The notes below the pieces were generated by a model, which was not told the origin of the DNA, did not search any database, and saw only the letters and a list, made by a program, of their open reading frames with translations. From Platerodrilus igneus (taxonomy: Eukaryota; Arthropoda; Insecta; Coleoptera; Lycidae): DNA of 64,000 nt. The position numbers and the translations under genes were made by a program. Shown piece after piece: positions 33,021 through 44,857 of this stretch (its first letter is position 1; the number at the start of each line of letters is the position of its first letter). The stretch is from assembly GCA_036346225.1 (NCBI GenBank), contig JARFIW010000999.1:3145001-3209000 (forward strand), in the 5' to 3' direction.

Positions 33021-35038
33021 TATTCGCATTGAATTACAAGTATAATGCGCCAAGCGTGCCTTATTCTTTATTAATGTTCCATATAATGGAACGCTTCGTT
33101 TTAATAATCTTCTTGTAGTAAGATAGCTGTGTGACATAAAGTTATTTTGTCGAGCATCTCTAGCAATCTTGTTGCTTTCGTATTTCCCCACCTCTAACGG
33201 CGAGTCTTTGAATCGTCGCTATCGTTCGTTTCACGTTTGTTCGTGAGTCGTAGCCAAGCTATCTATTCCTCAAGATGTTTTCCAGACTAGAGGCTTGCGA
33301 CCTTCGATTAAATTATTTGTGTGAGTGGTTCAAGTCATGGTAGACTTGACTAAATATCAATAACTTCTACTAACAATTTGTAATTTATACATTTTACAAA
33401 CTTAATTTAATTTTGTTTCATTTATTTAGCGCGCCTACGAAAAATAATAGAAAAGTACAAGTAAGAATTTTGTTTTGTAAGTTGTATTGTTCTGAACAAG
33501 GATTGGAGATTGCGGACATGTGGTCGTGATTGCTGTTACCCCAAGAAATGGTTACGGCTTCCTAAGTTTGAAATGGTTTATGGTGTTGTTTGGAGCTGAT
33601 GAAATTTCTGATGGGATTTGTCTATGAAAATCAGATGCAGTTTGGTTCGTTATTAAATTTAAGAAATTTTGCATGTGTTTAGAATGTCGTTAGTCTTTGA
33701 TAAACAGACGGTCATATAAAAAACACGAAATTTGCTATCATGTTTATGACCATATGACCTGTTTCACTTTCGATTATTGTTAAACTGGTTTTACAAACGG
33801 CAGAAAGAAATTTTTGTTAGGTCAGGTTTATATATTTGTAGGCTTTGTTTACATTCGAACTTCAGATAAATTTCGAAGTATATTTTCGACGTTATATTTT
33901 TTCGTGATGTAGTAACATTTTAAAGATATTTGTCGTGAAAGCAGATGCTTCGTGTAGCTTTCCTAAAATTCAAATTAAACAGTCTTCAATCTTGAAGTTA
34001 GCTTTTATTCGCATATAAATTATAAAAACTTAGTATAAAAATTTAAATTTGTTTAGTGACAATTGCAAAGTGTTTGCATTTGTGCTCATACAAAATTTCG
34101 AGGTTATGAAAATTTATATACTTAATACAAAAAGTACTTGATAAGTAATAGCAGTGAACTTCTGTTTACTTTTAATTTGTTATGTACATGGAAGTTTATT
34201 TCACTTCACTGCAAAATTTAAATACACGCTGCGTAATAATTATGAAACTGTAATCTACCTGATAAGATCTGCCCAGGATAGAAATGATAGTTCGATGCAT
34301 TGTGTTTACGAATTATTTTGGTCAAATATTTAAAACAAGCTTATGTTTATAGAGCAGTCTTTTGCTTTTAAAAGACCAAATTTTGATTTTGTTATAAACA
34401 TTATTGTTGAGAATTTTTACTTGTTAAAAAGTTATGAATTTTTAAAAGAAAGTTTTTTTACTTCAGTAAACAATTAGTTAAACTTTGAGACTTTTATTTT
34501 GGTCAAATGCGATCAAATCTGATAACATAAAGGTAGAATTTATGGGTAATAATTTTGTGCCAATATCATATTGGATATACATTTTTTATTTTTGATACTT
34601 TTATAGGACACAAATGGTGTTGTACATTTTTTTTATTTAATCTTTGTAATTTCCTTACAGGAGCTGCGTCTTATTTTTATAAGACAGGTTTTTGTTAACG
34701 AAGGCGATCGTTTTATCTTTGGGTTTCCACGTCCGCCCTTAGAATTGTGCTTTGCTCTTATCGTGATTATCTCAGGACTTGGTGGTGCCTATTTAACTTT
34801 GTTTAGTTTTTGTTTGAAAACAAAATTCGACTCCCCCCCACTTCTTATTGCTCTACCCAGGAATAGACCCCTAGCTATGTCGGAAGATGGCCCTTTCTTC
34901 GATTCTCTGTGAAGGAAGCGGAAGATTTCGGTGCACTGGCGCCCATTTAATAAAATTGCATTTCAAAATGGTTTACCACGAGAAAGAAAGTTCAGGAACA
35001 GCCCTCGGTGGGGAATTCGTAGAAATGTCTGATGTCAT
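33021..35038. other. unassigned AT-rich sequence downstream of the gypsy A' integrase
   Basis: No gene recognised. A short palindrome (GTTCCATATAATGGAAC near 33075) and a locally GC-richer piece at 34860-35010 are the only visible features. It may be the element's 3' non-coding region plus other insertions. Confidence 0.4.
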
Positions 35039-35155
35039 TAATAGTAACCTGCTGTTAGTTGTCATTATGTATTAGTTATCTAAATCAAATGCCTACTATT
35101 TCCATTTTGTTGATTAAACCTTTACTACAAAGGTCTTATTTCATTACAGTTACTT
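35039..35155 (+). repeat. LTR fragment, right copy of gypsy A'
   Basis: Direct repeat of 21755-21870 with several substitutions. If both belong to one element, gypsy A' spans 21755-35155 including everything inserted in it. Confidence 0.6.
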
Positions 35156-37972
35156 ATAATTGGATCGATTATTAAATTTACACACCCCAATGCCAAAACA
35201 GTAATGTCTGATAGACTTCAGCAAACATGGCAAAATAACAAGCAATACACGAATATTTTACATAAGTGTTCTACAAACGATAGTGACAATTTTTTATTAT
35301 ACCGCAGTACAATGCTTGGAAATAGCCTTAATTATAAACTTGAATAGTTTGGTGTCACAAACCAAATCAAGAAACAAACAATTAAAAAACTGCATATGTA
35401 AACTGACACAGTTTTACTAATTTATAGTAATTATGTATATGTACAACAAATCTATTATTTTGTTAATTTGTATATAGCCTCGAAGTTGCTTTATCAGTAA
35501 TAACTTTGTGACCTAAGGTTATCCTATAGAAATAAATAAATAAAGACAGACAGAGACAGAACGAGAGAAAGCCGGTCGAGTTGAAAAACCTGAACATAGT
35601 GCTGAATATCTAAATTGAGATATTGAATTATGCTCTAGGATCTAGGACGTTAACAGAATAAAATAACCACCAATACTAGCTTGTATGCTAGTTAAAAGAT
35701 CAAGTATTTTGACCATGATTTTTAAAGATATTAACATATCATATGTAGGAGGTGTATGATAAATTATAATGGTTACTTTCTAATCTTATGCAATACCACA
35801 ACATCACATAAAAAGTCCTCGGAAGTTAAGTATTACTACCAAATGTAGTTACATTGATAGTATACTACTGATAGCGGATGATAAAATCCTAAACCACTAC
35901 CCTATGTAAAGTTAATTATCAAATGCGAATTATCAGCTATCTGAAAATCAATATACTTCAGTTAATATTTAAAATTTTCGTTAGTATATCAATTTGTGAA
36001 TTGATTTAAATGCTTAGATCATAGAAATGTACTGGTCAGGGACTGCATTAGTCAGAATCAGGTAAACAATGAATTAAAAGATATTGAACCTTTTACAAAT
36101 CAGTCCCTCCATTTATTTATAGAAAGACCTTGACAATGAACTAATTTATCCAAATCTGACAGTGTTATAGGAAGTAACATACATGTTGCAGAAAAGTAAG
36201 TCCAATCTAGCAACATATTAGATAAGTAACATATGAAAAATGTATTAAATAACCAACTTACGATATAAAGTAATGTAAATCCTCCATTTCTTATTATTTA
36301 AATCACCTTTGTTTATGTTAATAACATAAAAATTACGTCATTTATGAAAACAAATTAGGTTAGAAAACATTCCCAATTTAAATATTAGTTTACTCGATTA
36401 CGTATATTTGGTAAAAGCATTTTTAAACTAATATTAAACGTTCTGCAGAAAAATAACGTTAAACCATTTTTTGTGTACACTTTTAAAAACTTAAACACGA
36501 CTTTCGACAAGTTAACCTTGTTCCGGCACTACATGTAAGAGCTCATATAAAATAATTCGCCGAGTATAAAGCAGCTGATAATGACGTGCGCGTATGGGAA
36601 GATTGTTGATTCCGATTTTTTGGCAACTTGTTTAAGAGAGGTTATAAATATACGCTAGCAACTAGTATGACGCCCGTGGTACTTTAACCACTAATGATTA
36701 GAATTCTAAAATCAACGACTATAAATGATATCGGTAATCATGTCACAACTAATAACTACAGAGATTCAACAAGTTGAAAATGCAAGGCATTGTCGCAACG
36801 AACTTCCAAATGTAGACTTACTTTAAAACAATTTAAAGAAATTAAAATTATTATGTTGTAATAATTATAAGTATTCAGATAAAAATAAAAATTAATTCCC
36901 CGGGGGGGGGGGTCGGGTATCCGTGGTCAGATTTTGTGGGGGTACCATATTTCGACTCAGCTATGTTAGGGGAGTCCAAATATGTATCGCACATTAATTT
37001 TGGACCTATTTGAAATTTTAATTTTCCCGACGGAATATCGCGGGAGCACGGCGTCCCCGTGGCCCGATTTCAACTGACATCAAAACTTAAGCTCAGGACA
37101 CCGAGCTGAATCGATTGATGTATCACACATTGATGTCCGACCATTAGAAAGGCCTCGGACGGACAGACGGACAGACAGAAGGACGACAAATCGATTTCAT
37201 AAACGAACGAAGTTCGTTGAAAATGCAGCTCGTAGACGTTTTATGACACGAAGCTACTTATTTAAAAAATATTATATCAAAATACACTACACTTTTAAGT
37301 TCTAAAATGAAATTTACGAAATTTTGTTACGTGTAGTTTCGGGATAAATTAATTACCCTTTCTTCCTTTTATTTGTTTTTCAGTTAAATCAATCCCGTTG
37401 CTATTCTTAAATTCTTTATCAACATCATGTATATTTTACCTGTTCATCATAAGTCCGCTTTACAATAATTGTTTAACTCAAATCTATTTGCTTGGAAACG
37501 ACAAGTTTATGATGAAATTTAAATAAGTCAATACCTTATTTTAGGTATCCTTTAATTTGTTAAACATTCCGATAACGTATAATTGCTTCTCTATGGTTTG
37601 AATCTAAAGACTCGTCAAACTAATGTCGCGTACTATCCGATAAAAGTGTGTTTCCAAGTTTCCTAATCACGCTTTTTCATAACCGCAATATAACTTGGAG
37701 CTCTAGTTGTTTAATTAAACGAATTTGTTCACTTTTCATTTCAAAATGTTAAAAAGCACTCGTCGTAATTGCTAGATTCTTCGTTCCGTTTTTCTTTATG
37801 AAAATTTTACGCACGCCTTACACCGTGCTTTCTGCAGGGGACACCATAGTCCCTTGAATTGTTGCTCCTTGGGGTATAGAAGGCTGCACCCGTTACGGGA
37901 TTCCAGGTCCATCTGGCGCGTTCCGGTCCGAGGAGCGAACAAGAGATCTAACACCGTAGAGATGTGGGTGGG
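35156..37972. other. unassigned sequence with simple repeats
   Basis: No coding region was recognised. Notable pieces are a poly-G run at 36902-36912, a GC-richer block at 36900-37230 that ends in repeated GGACAGAC units (about 37155-37185), and the inverted copy of the 3110-3310 repeat at 37480-37760. Confidence 0.4.
37480..37760 (-). repeat. dispersed repeat, inverted copy of 3110-3310
   Basis: The reverse complement contains GCGTGATTAG and AATTATACGTTATCGGAATG, as at 3110-3310. It includes extra sequence between these blocks. Confidence 0.7.
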
Positions 37973-38615
37973 TGTTTCTTTCCTGCTTGTGTCGAGACCC
38001 TGTCCATTTAGATATTACTGTTTGGGGCCCATATAAGTCTCGAATTAATTGTATGTACAAATACGATTTATGATACAGGGATCTATTGCCATGGAATTAC
38101 TATACTACGCTTAACTTTAATTAGTATCTATTAATGCGGGAATGGGATAAAAACTTGCGAGCACAATGAAAGACGTTATTGCCATTGTAGTTGTAATTGT
38201 AGGCTATATGTTAGCATTATCAGAGCCTATGTGAGGAATCATAATACTATGATTACTAAACGAAATTGTGAAATCTGGCATGCAAATACACTAGCTAACA
38301 AATACTAATATATATGGTTTATTCTCACTTACTTAAACCGGGTTAATGCCCATTGTAATGTTTCTTTTTTTTATGCTAATTAGAGTTCTTTTGTTAATGT
38401 TTTATTTCCATTGTTTTTTTAAAATTTAGGTATAACTGCAGGCGGGGATTTCTCCTACAGGTAGTACGGAGTGGTTAATAATTAATTTTATTTCAGGCCT
38501 TATTTAATTTTTATAGGTATTATATCCCGCCCACTCACCGACTGAGCCCGGTCAATTTCTCTTTCTTTCTTTTTGGTTGTCTTTTTCTTTGTTGACTATG
38601 TCGCAGCACGTAGCA
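37973..38615 (+). repeat. 5' LTR of element C
   Basis: Direct repeat partner of 41726-42370, TG...CA ends. Confidence 0.85.
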
Positions 38616-39290
38616 TAAATTTGTGACGCCCTGGTGTGAGGCTCCAATTTTTTTTTTATTAACTTTTACTCCGAGTTTGTCTTGGTTAATTTTTAGCTTC
38701 GAGTTTCTCTTGCGTAATGTTTGCTTCCATTTTGGTTTTCGTTAATTTGTGCCCCGATTTTGTTTCGTGTAACTTTGGCTCCGATTTGGTTTTGCTTAAT
38801 TCCTGGTCCGATTTTTTTTTGTTGATTCTTACTGCCTAATTTCTAGCATTACCCTCATTTTCTCGGCCTGATGCTACTTATGTTTTCTTCTCTTACGTTC
38901 GAACTGTTATGTCTTTTTTCTTTTGGCTCTTTGGTGTCCCTCACATGACGATCGATTTTTTTTATTTTTAGGTGGGTTCGATCTTCTTAAATTTTAATTT
39001 GTTTTCTTCGTTGATCACTCAATATCATTGGTTGGCTCATTTCAAATTATTGGACTTGTGTTTATGCCAATAATCAATCCTAGTTCATTGAAAACGCTGG
39101 CGCCCTACTAGTTTCCTAATTTTTATTTTATTGTTTAGCTCCTGTTCGTGTTCCTGATGCTTATTCGTCGAATATGTTTTACATTGTCCTGTATTCGCAA
39201 GAATTTTTTTTGAGCTTTTATCGAGTTACAGTTAGCTTTTACATAATTACTTTCTCCCAATTTATTTTTTATTCTTACTAAAAATGACTG
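38616..39290. other. leader of element C
   Basis: Non-coding and T-rich. It contains several diverged repeats of a TTTTGGTTTTCGTTAATTT-like phrase between 38640 and 38830. No gene seen. Confidence 0.5.
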
Positions 39291-39319
39291 ATCATAGGTT
39301 GGTGGTGTTTAATATGATC

Positions 39320-40260
39320 TGTAAGAAACGGCAGAAGTCATCCGAAAGCATTACTAACTAGTTCACTTGTATGACGGGCCTGTTTGAGAACTATGGTTCT
39401 TTTACTGAAGATGATCAATTGTCCGTTTTGCTTCGTAACGTTGATCCATTTTATAGAACCCATTTGCCTACCGTCCACTTCTTGCAAGCATTAAAGAACG
39501 AATGTCTGAAGTTAGAACCGGCAAAGATTCTGGCTGATAATTCCGTATCACCTAGTCACAACCAACATACAGTTACTTTACATGTGATTTTTCCAATGCT
39601 CCACCCGAAGGTACTATATTGGCCAGGAAGCGAGTTTTTTTTACCTGAAAAATTTGGAATTTTGCCGAACCCTTGCTGTTCCAAGCAAGATAGGGATCTT
39701 GAACGTGCGTAACAACACTCACACACGGAACCTTCATTTTACCTCTCATCCGCGAAAGTGTATTTTTGTGAAAAATGCTCACCTAACATTTTTCAAGCGG
39801 ACCGTGTCGGGATTCAAACCCGAGACCTTGGGCGTAGTAGTCACACACATACCACTACGCCACGGAGCCGCCAAACATACATACTGTTACTGCTAAACCG
39901 GAATCAGCCCCTGCTACAGTGCCTAAGTCAGTTGCTACTTCTTTTTCGGCTTCCTACCAAGATCTTCCTGTGTAGGAGTGGAATTTGAAATTTTCTGGTG
40001 TCCCAAATACTCTTACCGTACATGACTTTTGAAACGGGCCGAAGAACTCGAGAAACTCAACATGTGTTAGAATTGCAGTTATTTGAGCCTGCAGTGGTAT
40101 CGTGGTAATCGGCATAGGCTTTCTGACTGGAAGTCGTTGTCTAATTTACTGATTAAACATTTTGAGCCCCCGGATTTTGCTTATAAGTTTGCTACTTTTG
40201 AGGAAAACACTTTTGCTTTACATGACCGAGTTGTTAAGATTTCTCCTACGCCTACGGGTA
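39320..40260 (+). pseudogene. gag remnant of element C, split by a SINE
   Basis: The segment 39371-39577 reads MTGLFENYGSFTEDDQLSVLLRN and onward to NECLKLEPAK, a pattern found in gypsy-type Gag proteins. After the SINE (39578-39878) the frame resumes. The region 39980-40200 contains FSGVPNTLTVHDF and then SLQWYRGNRHRLSDWKSLSNLLIKHF, the capsid block equivalent to the one in the 29.6-29.9 kb gag. Several stops and frame changes interrupt it. Function lost. Confidence 0.75.
39565..39891 (-). mobile_element. tRNA-derived SINE, copy 2, with target duplication
   Basis: SINE body 39578-39878, same orientation as copy 1. It is flanked by 13-bp repeats with one mismatch (ACATACAGTTACT and ACATACTGTTACT at 39565-39577 and 39879-39891). 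It interrupts the element C gag, so it inserted after element C did. Confidence 0.9.
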
Positions 40261-40282
40261 GATCCGACACTTCTTCCGTTCT

Positions 40283-40433
40283 TTCTACTTGGTTCTTCTT
40301 TTTTTCGATTTCTTCTTGCACCCGTGTAGGTCCGGGAATAGAATAGTCCCACGATACGACCTGCCTGTTGTAAGAGACGACTACAGCGGTCCAACACACA
40401 CACTTTATACACGTCAAATCTATACTCACACAC

Positions 40434-40470
<37 letters not shown>

Positions 40471-40890
40471 CCACACTTTTCATAAACACACAGTTCTACT
40501 TGGTTGTCCTTTCTTTCGTTTTCTCTCTGTACTCCTTCCATCCGTGTGGGGGAATAGAATAGCCTCATGGTACGACCTTCTTGTCGTAAGAGGCGACTAC
40601 AGCGGTCCAACACACAGACACGCACGCACGCACGCACGCAAACACACACACACACACATCCACACATTTCATAAACACACAGTTCTACTTGGTTGTCCTA
40701 TCTTTCGTTTTCTCTCTGTACTTCTTCCATCCGTGTGAGGGAATAGAATAGCCCCATGGTACGACTTCCCTGTCGTAAGAGGCGACTACAGCAGTCCAAC
40801 ACATACACACACACACACGTCCAATACATACCCACACACATACACCCACACACGCGCGCCCACGCACTCACATACTCATACATAGCTACA
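40283..40890. repeat. CA-bearing minisatellite, three units of about 190-205 bp
   Basis: Three tandem units start near 40283, 40492 and 40681. Each has CTACTTGGTT, a GGGAATAGAATAG block, a CTGTCGTAAGAGGCGACTAC-type block, CAGYGGTCCAACACA, and then a (CA)n stretch with TTTCATAAACACACAG. The long open frames crossing it on both strands are caused by the repeat. Confidence 0.85.
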
Positions 40891-41725
40891 CTGGGGTTCG
40901 GTTTGATTTTCCTTTTGTCCTGTTTTTTTGTTTAGTTTTGGTAACGGGGTTTGTCTTCTTTCTGCAGTTTTGATACTGATATAATATGGATTTTGTTTGC
41001 ATTAGTTTACTTCTCTGTTACTTTGGATCCACTTTCCTTTCCCTATCCTTTTGCTGGTCTTCATTACTGTCGGTTCCTATACCGATTGTGTTTCGTCCAT
41101 CCGCTCTTGTGGTATGTGCTTTTTAGTTCGTCTTTCTTATTTTCGGAAACCACGACTTAGTCGACTTTAGGGCTAGTTAGCTTTTTTAGTTCTTTGGTTG
41201 TTGCGATTCCTGGTTACCATAGTTAGTAGTACATCGTTTCTTTTACCAACGCTCTTCCTCTCTTTCTCTCGTTCTCCCTTGTTGTTTCTTTGCATACTCG
41301 AAACTTGACACTTAGGCCCTGTTTTGACTTGTACTGTTGGTTTTCTTCCTCGTTCCTTTTCTTACTTTGGTTTTTTCGCGAGAAACCAACTTCCTCTCTT
41401 GAGGTTGAAAACTTTACTATTTCTTCACTAGAAATATCCGTCCTCCGACGACTTTCCAGCAGTGTCGATGCCGTTCCATCTTAGTCCTCGTTGCTTGTTT
41501 ATTACCCGTCTGCCCTACCTTTTTTTTCTGTTGTCCTAGTACTCGGTTCACCCCAGTGAGTGTCTTGTGTCGTTTTCTCTGGTAGTCCGATAGTTACCAC
41601 CATGGGACTTTCGAGCCAGATGAGAGTTCTTTTTTTTTGGGCATTATTTTGGTTTCTTTTGTTTTCGTAACGAATTTTCGTTTAGCTTTTAAGCGAATTT
41701 GTTTTGTTTGTTTGGGTTTTTTTTT
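40891..41725. other. unassigned interior of element C
   Basis: T-rich, no recognisable pol domain. Presumably the decayed or deleted pol region. Confidence 0.5.
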
Positions 41726-42370
41726 TGTTTCTTTCCTGCTTGTGTCGAAACCCTGTCCATTTAGATATTACTGGTTGGGACTCATATAGGTCTCGAATTA
41801 ATTGTATGTATGAAAATGATTTATGATACAGGCATCTATTGCTATGGGATTACTATATTACGCTTAACTTTAACTACTATCTATTAATGCGGGAATGGGA
41901 TGAAAACTTGCTGGCACATTGGAAGACGTTATTGTCATTGTATTTGTAATTGTAGGTTATATGTTAGCATTATCAGAGCGTATGTGAGGTATCATAATAT
42001 TATGATTACTAAACGAAATTGTGAAATGTGGCATACAAGTACACTAGTTAACAAATACTAATATATATGGTTTATTCTCACTTACTTAAACCGGGTTAAT
42101 GCCCATTGTATTGTTTCTTTTTCTTTTTATGCTAATTAGTTCTTTTGTTAATGTGTTATTTCTTTTGTTTTTTTTTTTATTTATGTATAACGGCAGGCGG
42201 GGATTCCTCCTACAGATTGTACGGAGCGGTTGATAATTTATTTTTATTCAAGCCTTATTTAATTTTTGTAGATATTATACCCCGCCCATTCACCGACCGA
42301 GCCCGGTCAATTTCTCTTTCTTTATTCTTTGTTGTCTTTTCTTTTGTTGACTACGTCGCGGCACGTAACA
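41726..42370 (+). repeat. 3' LTR of element C
   Basis: Direct repeat partner of 37973-38615. Confidence 0.85.
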
Positions 42371-42752
42371 ACTTTCACAAATTTGTACATAATTAATTTG
42401 TAAAACTGGGAACTCTGTTTCGTGACGTAACACGGGAAAGAATCGTTTATACATAGCAGTACGTACTAAATCTTGCTGTATCCGCTACATTGTTGAACTT
42501 GATGACCGTGCTGAAATTGTCCTGCAGTAGCTGGATGCGACGCTCTCAGCGTCGTTATAGTGCCTTATAACTCCAGGAGTTTTTTGGCTTGTTGGTGATG
42601 ATAGGTGAGTTGTGGTATTGTTTCTTGGTTGGACTTCTTAATAAATTTGTTGGTCTGGATTCCTCGAAGCCTGCTCTCGGAATCCCCATATTTTGATGCA
42701 GTTAGCAGTTTACCGGATCTTCTTTTTGGTTGCTCTCCAACTACACGATATC

Positions 42753-43082
42753 CGAATCCTGGGTCCGTTCATTTACATTTCCAATGCTCCACCCGAAGGT
42801 ACTACATTGGCCAGGAGGCGAGTTTTTTGTTGCCTGGAAATTAGAATTTTGCCGAACTCTTGCCGTTCCAGGCAGGGTAGGGATCTTTAACGTGCGCGAC
42901 AACACTCACACACGGGACTTCCATTTAACCTCTCATCCGAGCGAGGGCGTAATTTTTGTGAAAAATGCTCACCTGCCATTTTTCAAGCAGTCGACCGTGT
43001 TGGGATTTAAACCCAGGACCTTGGGATCCGTAGTCTTACGCTTACTACATTGATCCATGTCGACGCCTCGAATCCTGGGTCC
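42753..43082 (-). mobile_element. tRNA-derived SINE, copy 3, with target duplication
   Basis: SINE body 42767-43068 with perfect 14-bp flanking duplications (CGAATCCTGGGTCC at 42753-42766 and 43069-43082). The tRNA-like head is more diverged than in the other copies, while the central CACGTTAAAGATCCC block is almost unchanged. Confidence 0.9.
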
Positions 43083-43970
43083 ACTGGTCTGTGGTTTTCG
43101 ACCGACAGAATGGCTATTCGCCACAGGCCGCTCCATCGTCACGTAGTTCGTCTAACAGGACTGACGGATGTGCATTCCCAACTACTTCACTTGTGTACCT
43201 ATTTCTCGGCGCCCCGCATAGCTGGAGAACTCCCTCGAGTCGTCACCGTTCCGCTGCTCATGTTTGATCGCCCGGAGGCGGTGGTAAATATATGTTGCTT
43301 CTTCGAAATCTAGACAGCAACTTTGAAATTGTGTAAGTACGTTTTCTTATAACCGTTGACTGATGTATCCGTCAATGTTATAACATAAGCTATTTGCAAA
43401 GAAAGAAACGAATAAGAATTAGCTCGTAAAAAATAATATAGGTGTTCACTATAGCAATACCTCTACCTCTTTATTGTAGTTAGTAATTCGAATAATTGTA
43501 TATATCTACAATTTTATAAAACAGTACATTGTTTCTTTTATATAAACTTGTACAGAATTCGTAACGTGTTTATAGTTATACCTCACTTTTTGTAATAATC
43601 ACTTTAATTCGAACGTGTAGTACTTGATATTCTTTAATTTATTTGTTTTAATCAAAACCAAACAAAGGTGTAAATGTTAGAATAATATGTTCATATTTAG
43701 TCTGAGAATGCAAAGGTATTGAAAAGGAATCGTGTGCTGGCATGCAATTGAAATAATAACATTTTTATAAGCGGAATACAACTAGTAAATAAATCGCGAC
43801 GTATCACACCGACAATGAAAATTGTTTGAATAAAAACAAATAGTTCTTAATTCAGGATTCATATATAGAATGGCAAATTGTAGTAAGCTGTTAATTTCGA
43901 GCCCATATAGAACATTTTTCTCTATTTTACTGCCACGTTTATGTGCTGCTAGTTACGTGTATCATAAGTA
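43083..43970. other. intergenic sequence upstream of DPH6
   Basis: No gene recognised. An 87-codon open frame at 43050-43313 overlaps the SINE flank and shows no known motif. Confidence 0.4.
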
Positions 43971-44254
43971 CTCTTTCTACGAGCGTCTCGCGGCAGTAAT
44001 GACACGGCTGCAATGATAGGTTAGGTTACTGTTAGAAATGGCTATTGTTATTAAAAAACACAAATCATCTTAACACGCATATCAGAACAGTTGTTCTAAA
44101 ACTATTGCAAACTGTTCTGATATGCGTGTTAAGTGATATGTGTTGCGTGTTTTTTAATAATAATATTTTGTGTTTTTTAATATCTATTTTTAACAGTAAC
44201 CTAAACTGTCATTGCAGCCATGTCATTACTGCTGCAAGACGCTCGTCTCTTTCT
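43971..44254. mobile_element. palindromic MITE with 8-bp target duplication
   Basis: A 268-bp element (43979-44246) with ends ACGAGCGTCT and the inverse AGACGCTCGT. The two halves are reverse complements over most of their length around a short loop near 44100. Exact 8-bp duplications CTCTTTCT lie at 43971-43978 and 44247-44254. The 8-bp duplication fits hAT-like or P-like transposition. No coding capacity. It ends about 180 bp before the DPH6 start codon. Confidence 0.85.
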
Positions 44255-44432
44255 AACCCCTTTAAAAATTCTTTAAAAATGTAAATAAACATGTATACTC
44301 TTATTTTTTGATATATTTCAGGCTTAGTTACATTTATGTTTTATTCTAGTTTACGTACTATTCTTTATTTTATTTTTAGTTTCAAAAATATCATTAAGAT
44401 TACATAACTTTCAGAACCCTTAATCTAAAATA

Positions 44433-44806
44433 ATGAAGGTGATTGCTTTAATTAGTGGTGGTAAAGACAGCTGTTTTAATATGATGCAGTGCATTGCATC
44501 AGGCCATGAATTAGTAGCACTAGCCAACATTGCACCTTCTTCTAAAACCGAAATTGATAGTTTTATGTATCAAAGTGTAGGGCACGAAGCAATTGATCTA
44601 ATTGCGAAAGCTATAGGACTACCATTATTCAGACAAGAAACTCGTGGGCTTTCACATAGTAAGGAATTAAATTATTTACCTACAGATAAAGATGAAGTAG
44701 AAGATCTATATTTGTTACTGAAAAGTGTACAAAACAAACTAGAAGTGGAAGCTGTATCAGTTGGTGCAGTTTTATCAGATTACCAAAGACTTAGGGTGGA
44801 AAATGT
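44433..44806 (+). CDS. DPH6: diphthine--ammonia ligase, coding exon 1
   Basis: Encodes residues 1-124 plus two bases of codon 125. The ATP-binding PP-loop SGGKDSC is at residues 8-14, followed by the family blocks VALANI, DSFMYQSVGHEAIDLIA, DEVEDLYLLL, and SVGAVLSDYQRLRVENV near the exon end. DPH6 performs the last step of diphthamide synthesis on translation elongation factor 2, the ATP-dependent amidation of diphthine with ammonia, in the cytosol. The start ATG at 44433 aligns with the usual N-terminus of the family, directly before the PP-loop. The exon ends ...AATGT before the donor GTATGATA. Confidence 0.95.
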
Positions 44807-44857
44807 GTATGATAATTTAAAAAAATTTTAGCATTATAATTAGTAAATTTTTTTTAG
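44807..44857 (+). other. DPH6 intron 1 (51 bp)
   Basis: Donor GTATGA and acceptor TTTTTTTTAG. Removing it joins VENV to CLRLGLVPLAYLWQRNQ in frame, as in other DPH6 proteins. The very short intron fits an insect-like gene. Confidence 0.9.

Larger units (their letters stand above)
37973..42370 (+). mobile_element. LTR retrotransposon C (gypsy-like), degenerate
   Basis: Two direct repeats of 643 bp (37973-38615) and 645 bp (41726-42370) begin TGTTTCTTTCCTGCTTGTG and end CACGTARCA. They differ by scattered substitutions and small indels, so the insertion is old. The interior keeps only a gag remnant on the plus strand, a SINE and a CA-rich minisatellite. The sequence TGGCGCCC near 39107 could be a displaced primer-site-like motif. 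Flanking 4-mers do not match, so no target duplication is claimed. Confidence 0.85.

Noticed and set aside
40181..40883. Open frames up to 149 codons on both strands in the minisatellite
   Set aside because: Produced by CA-rich tandem units; no domain and no codon preference.
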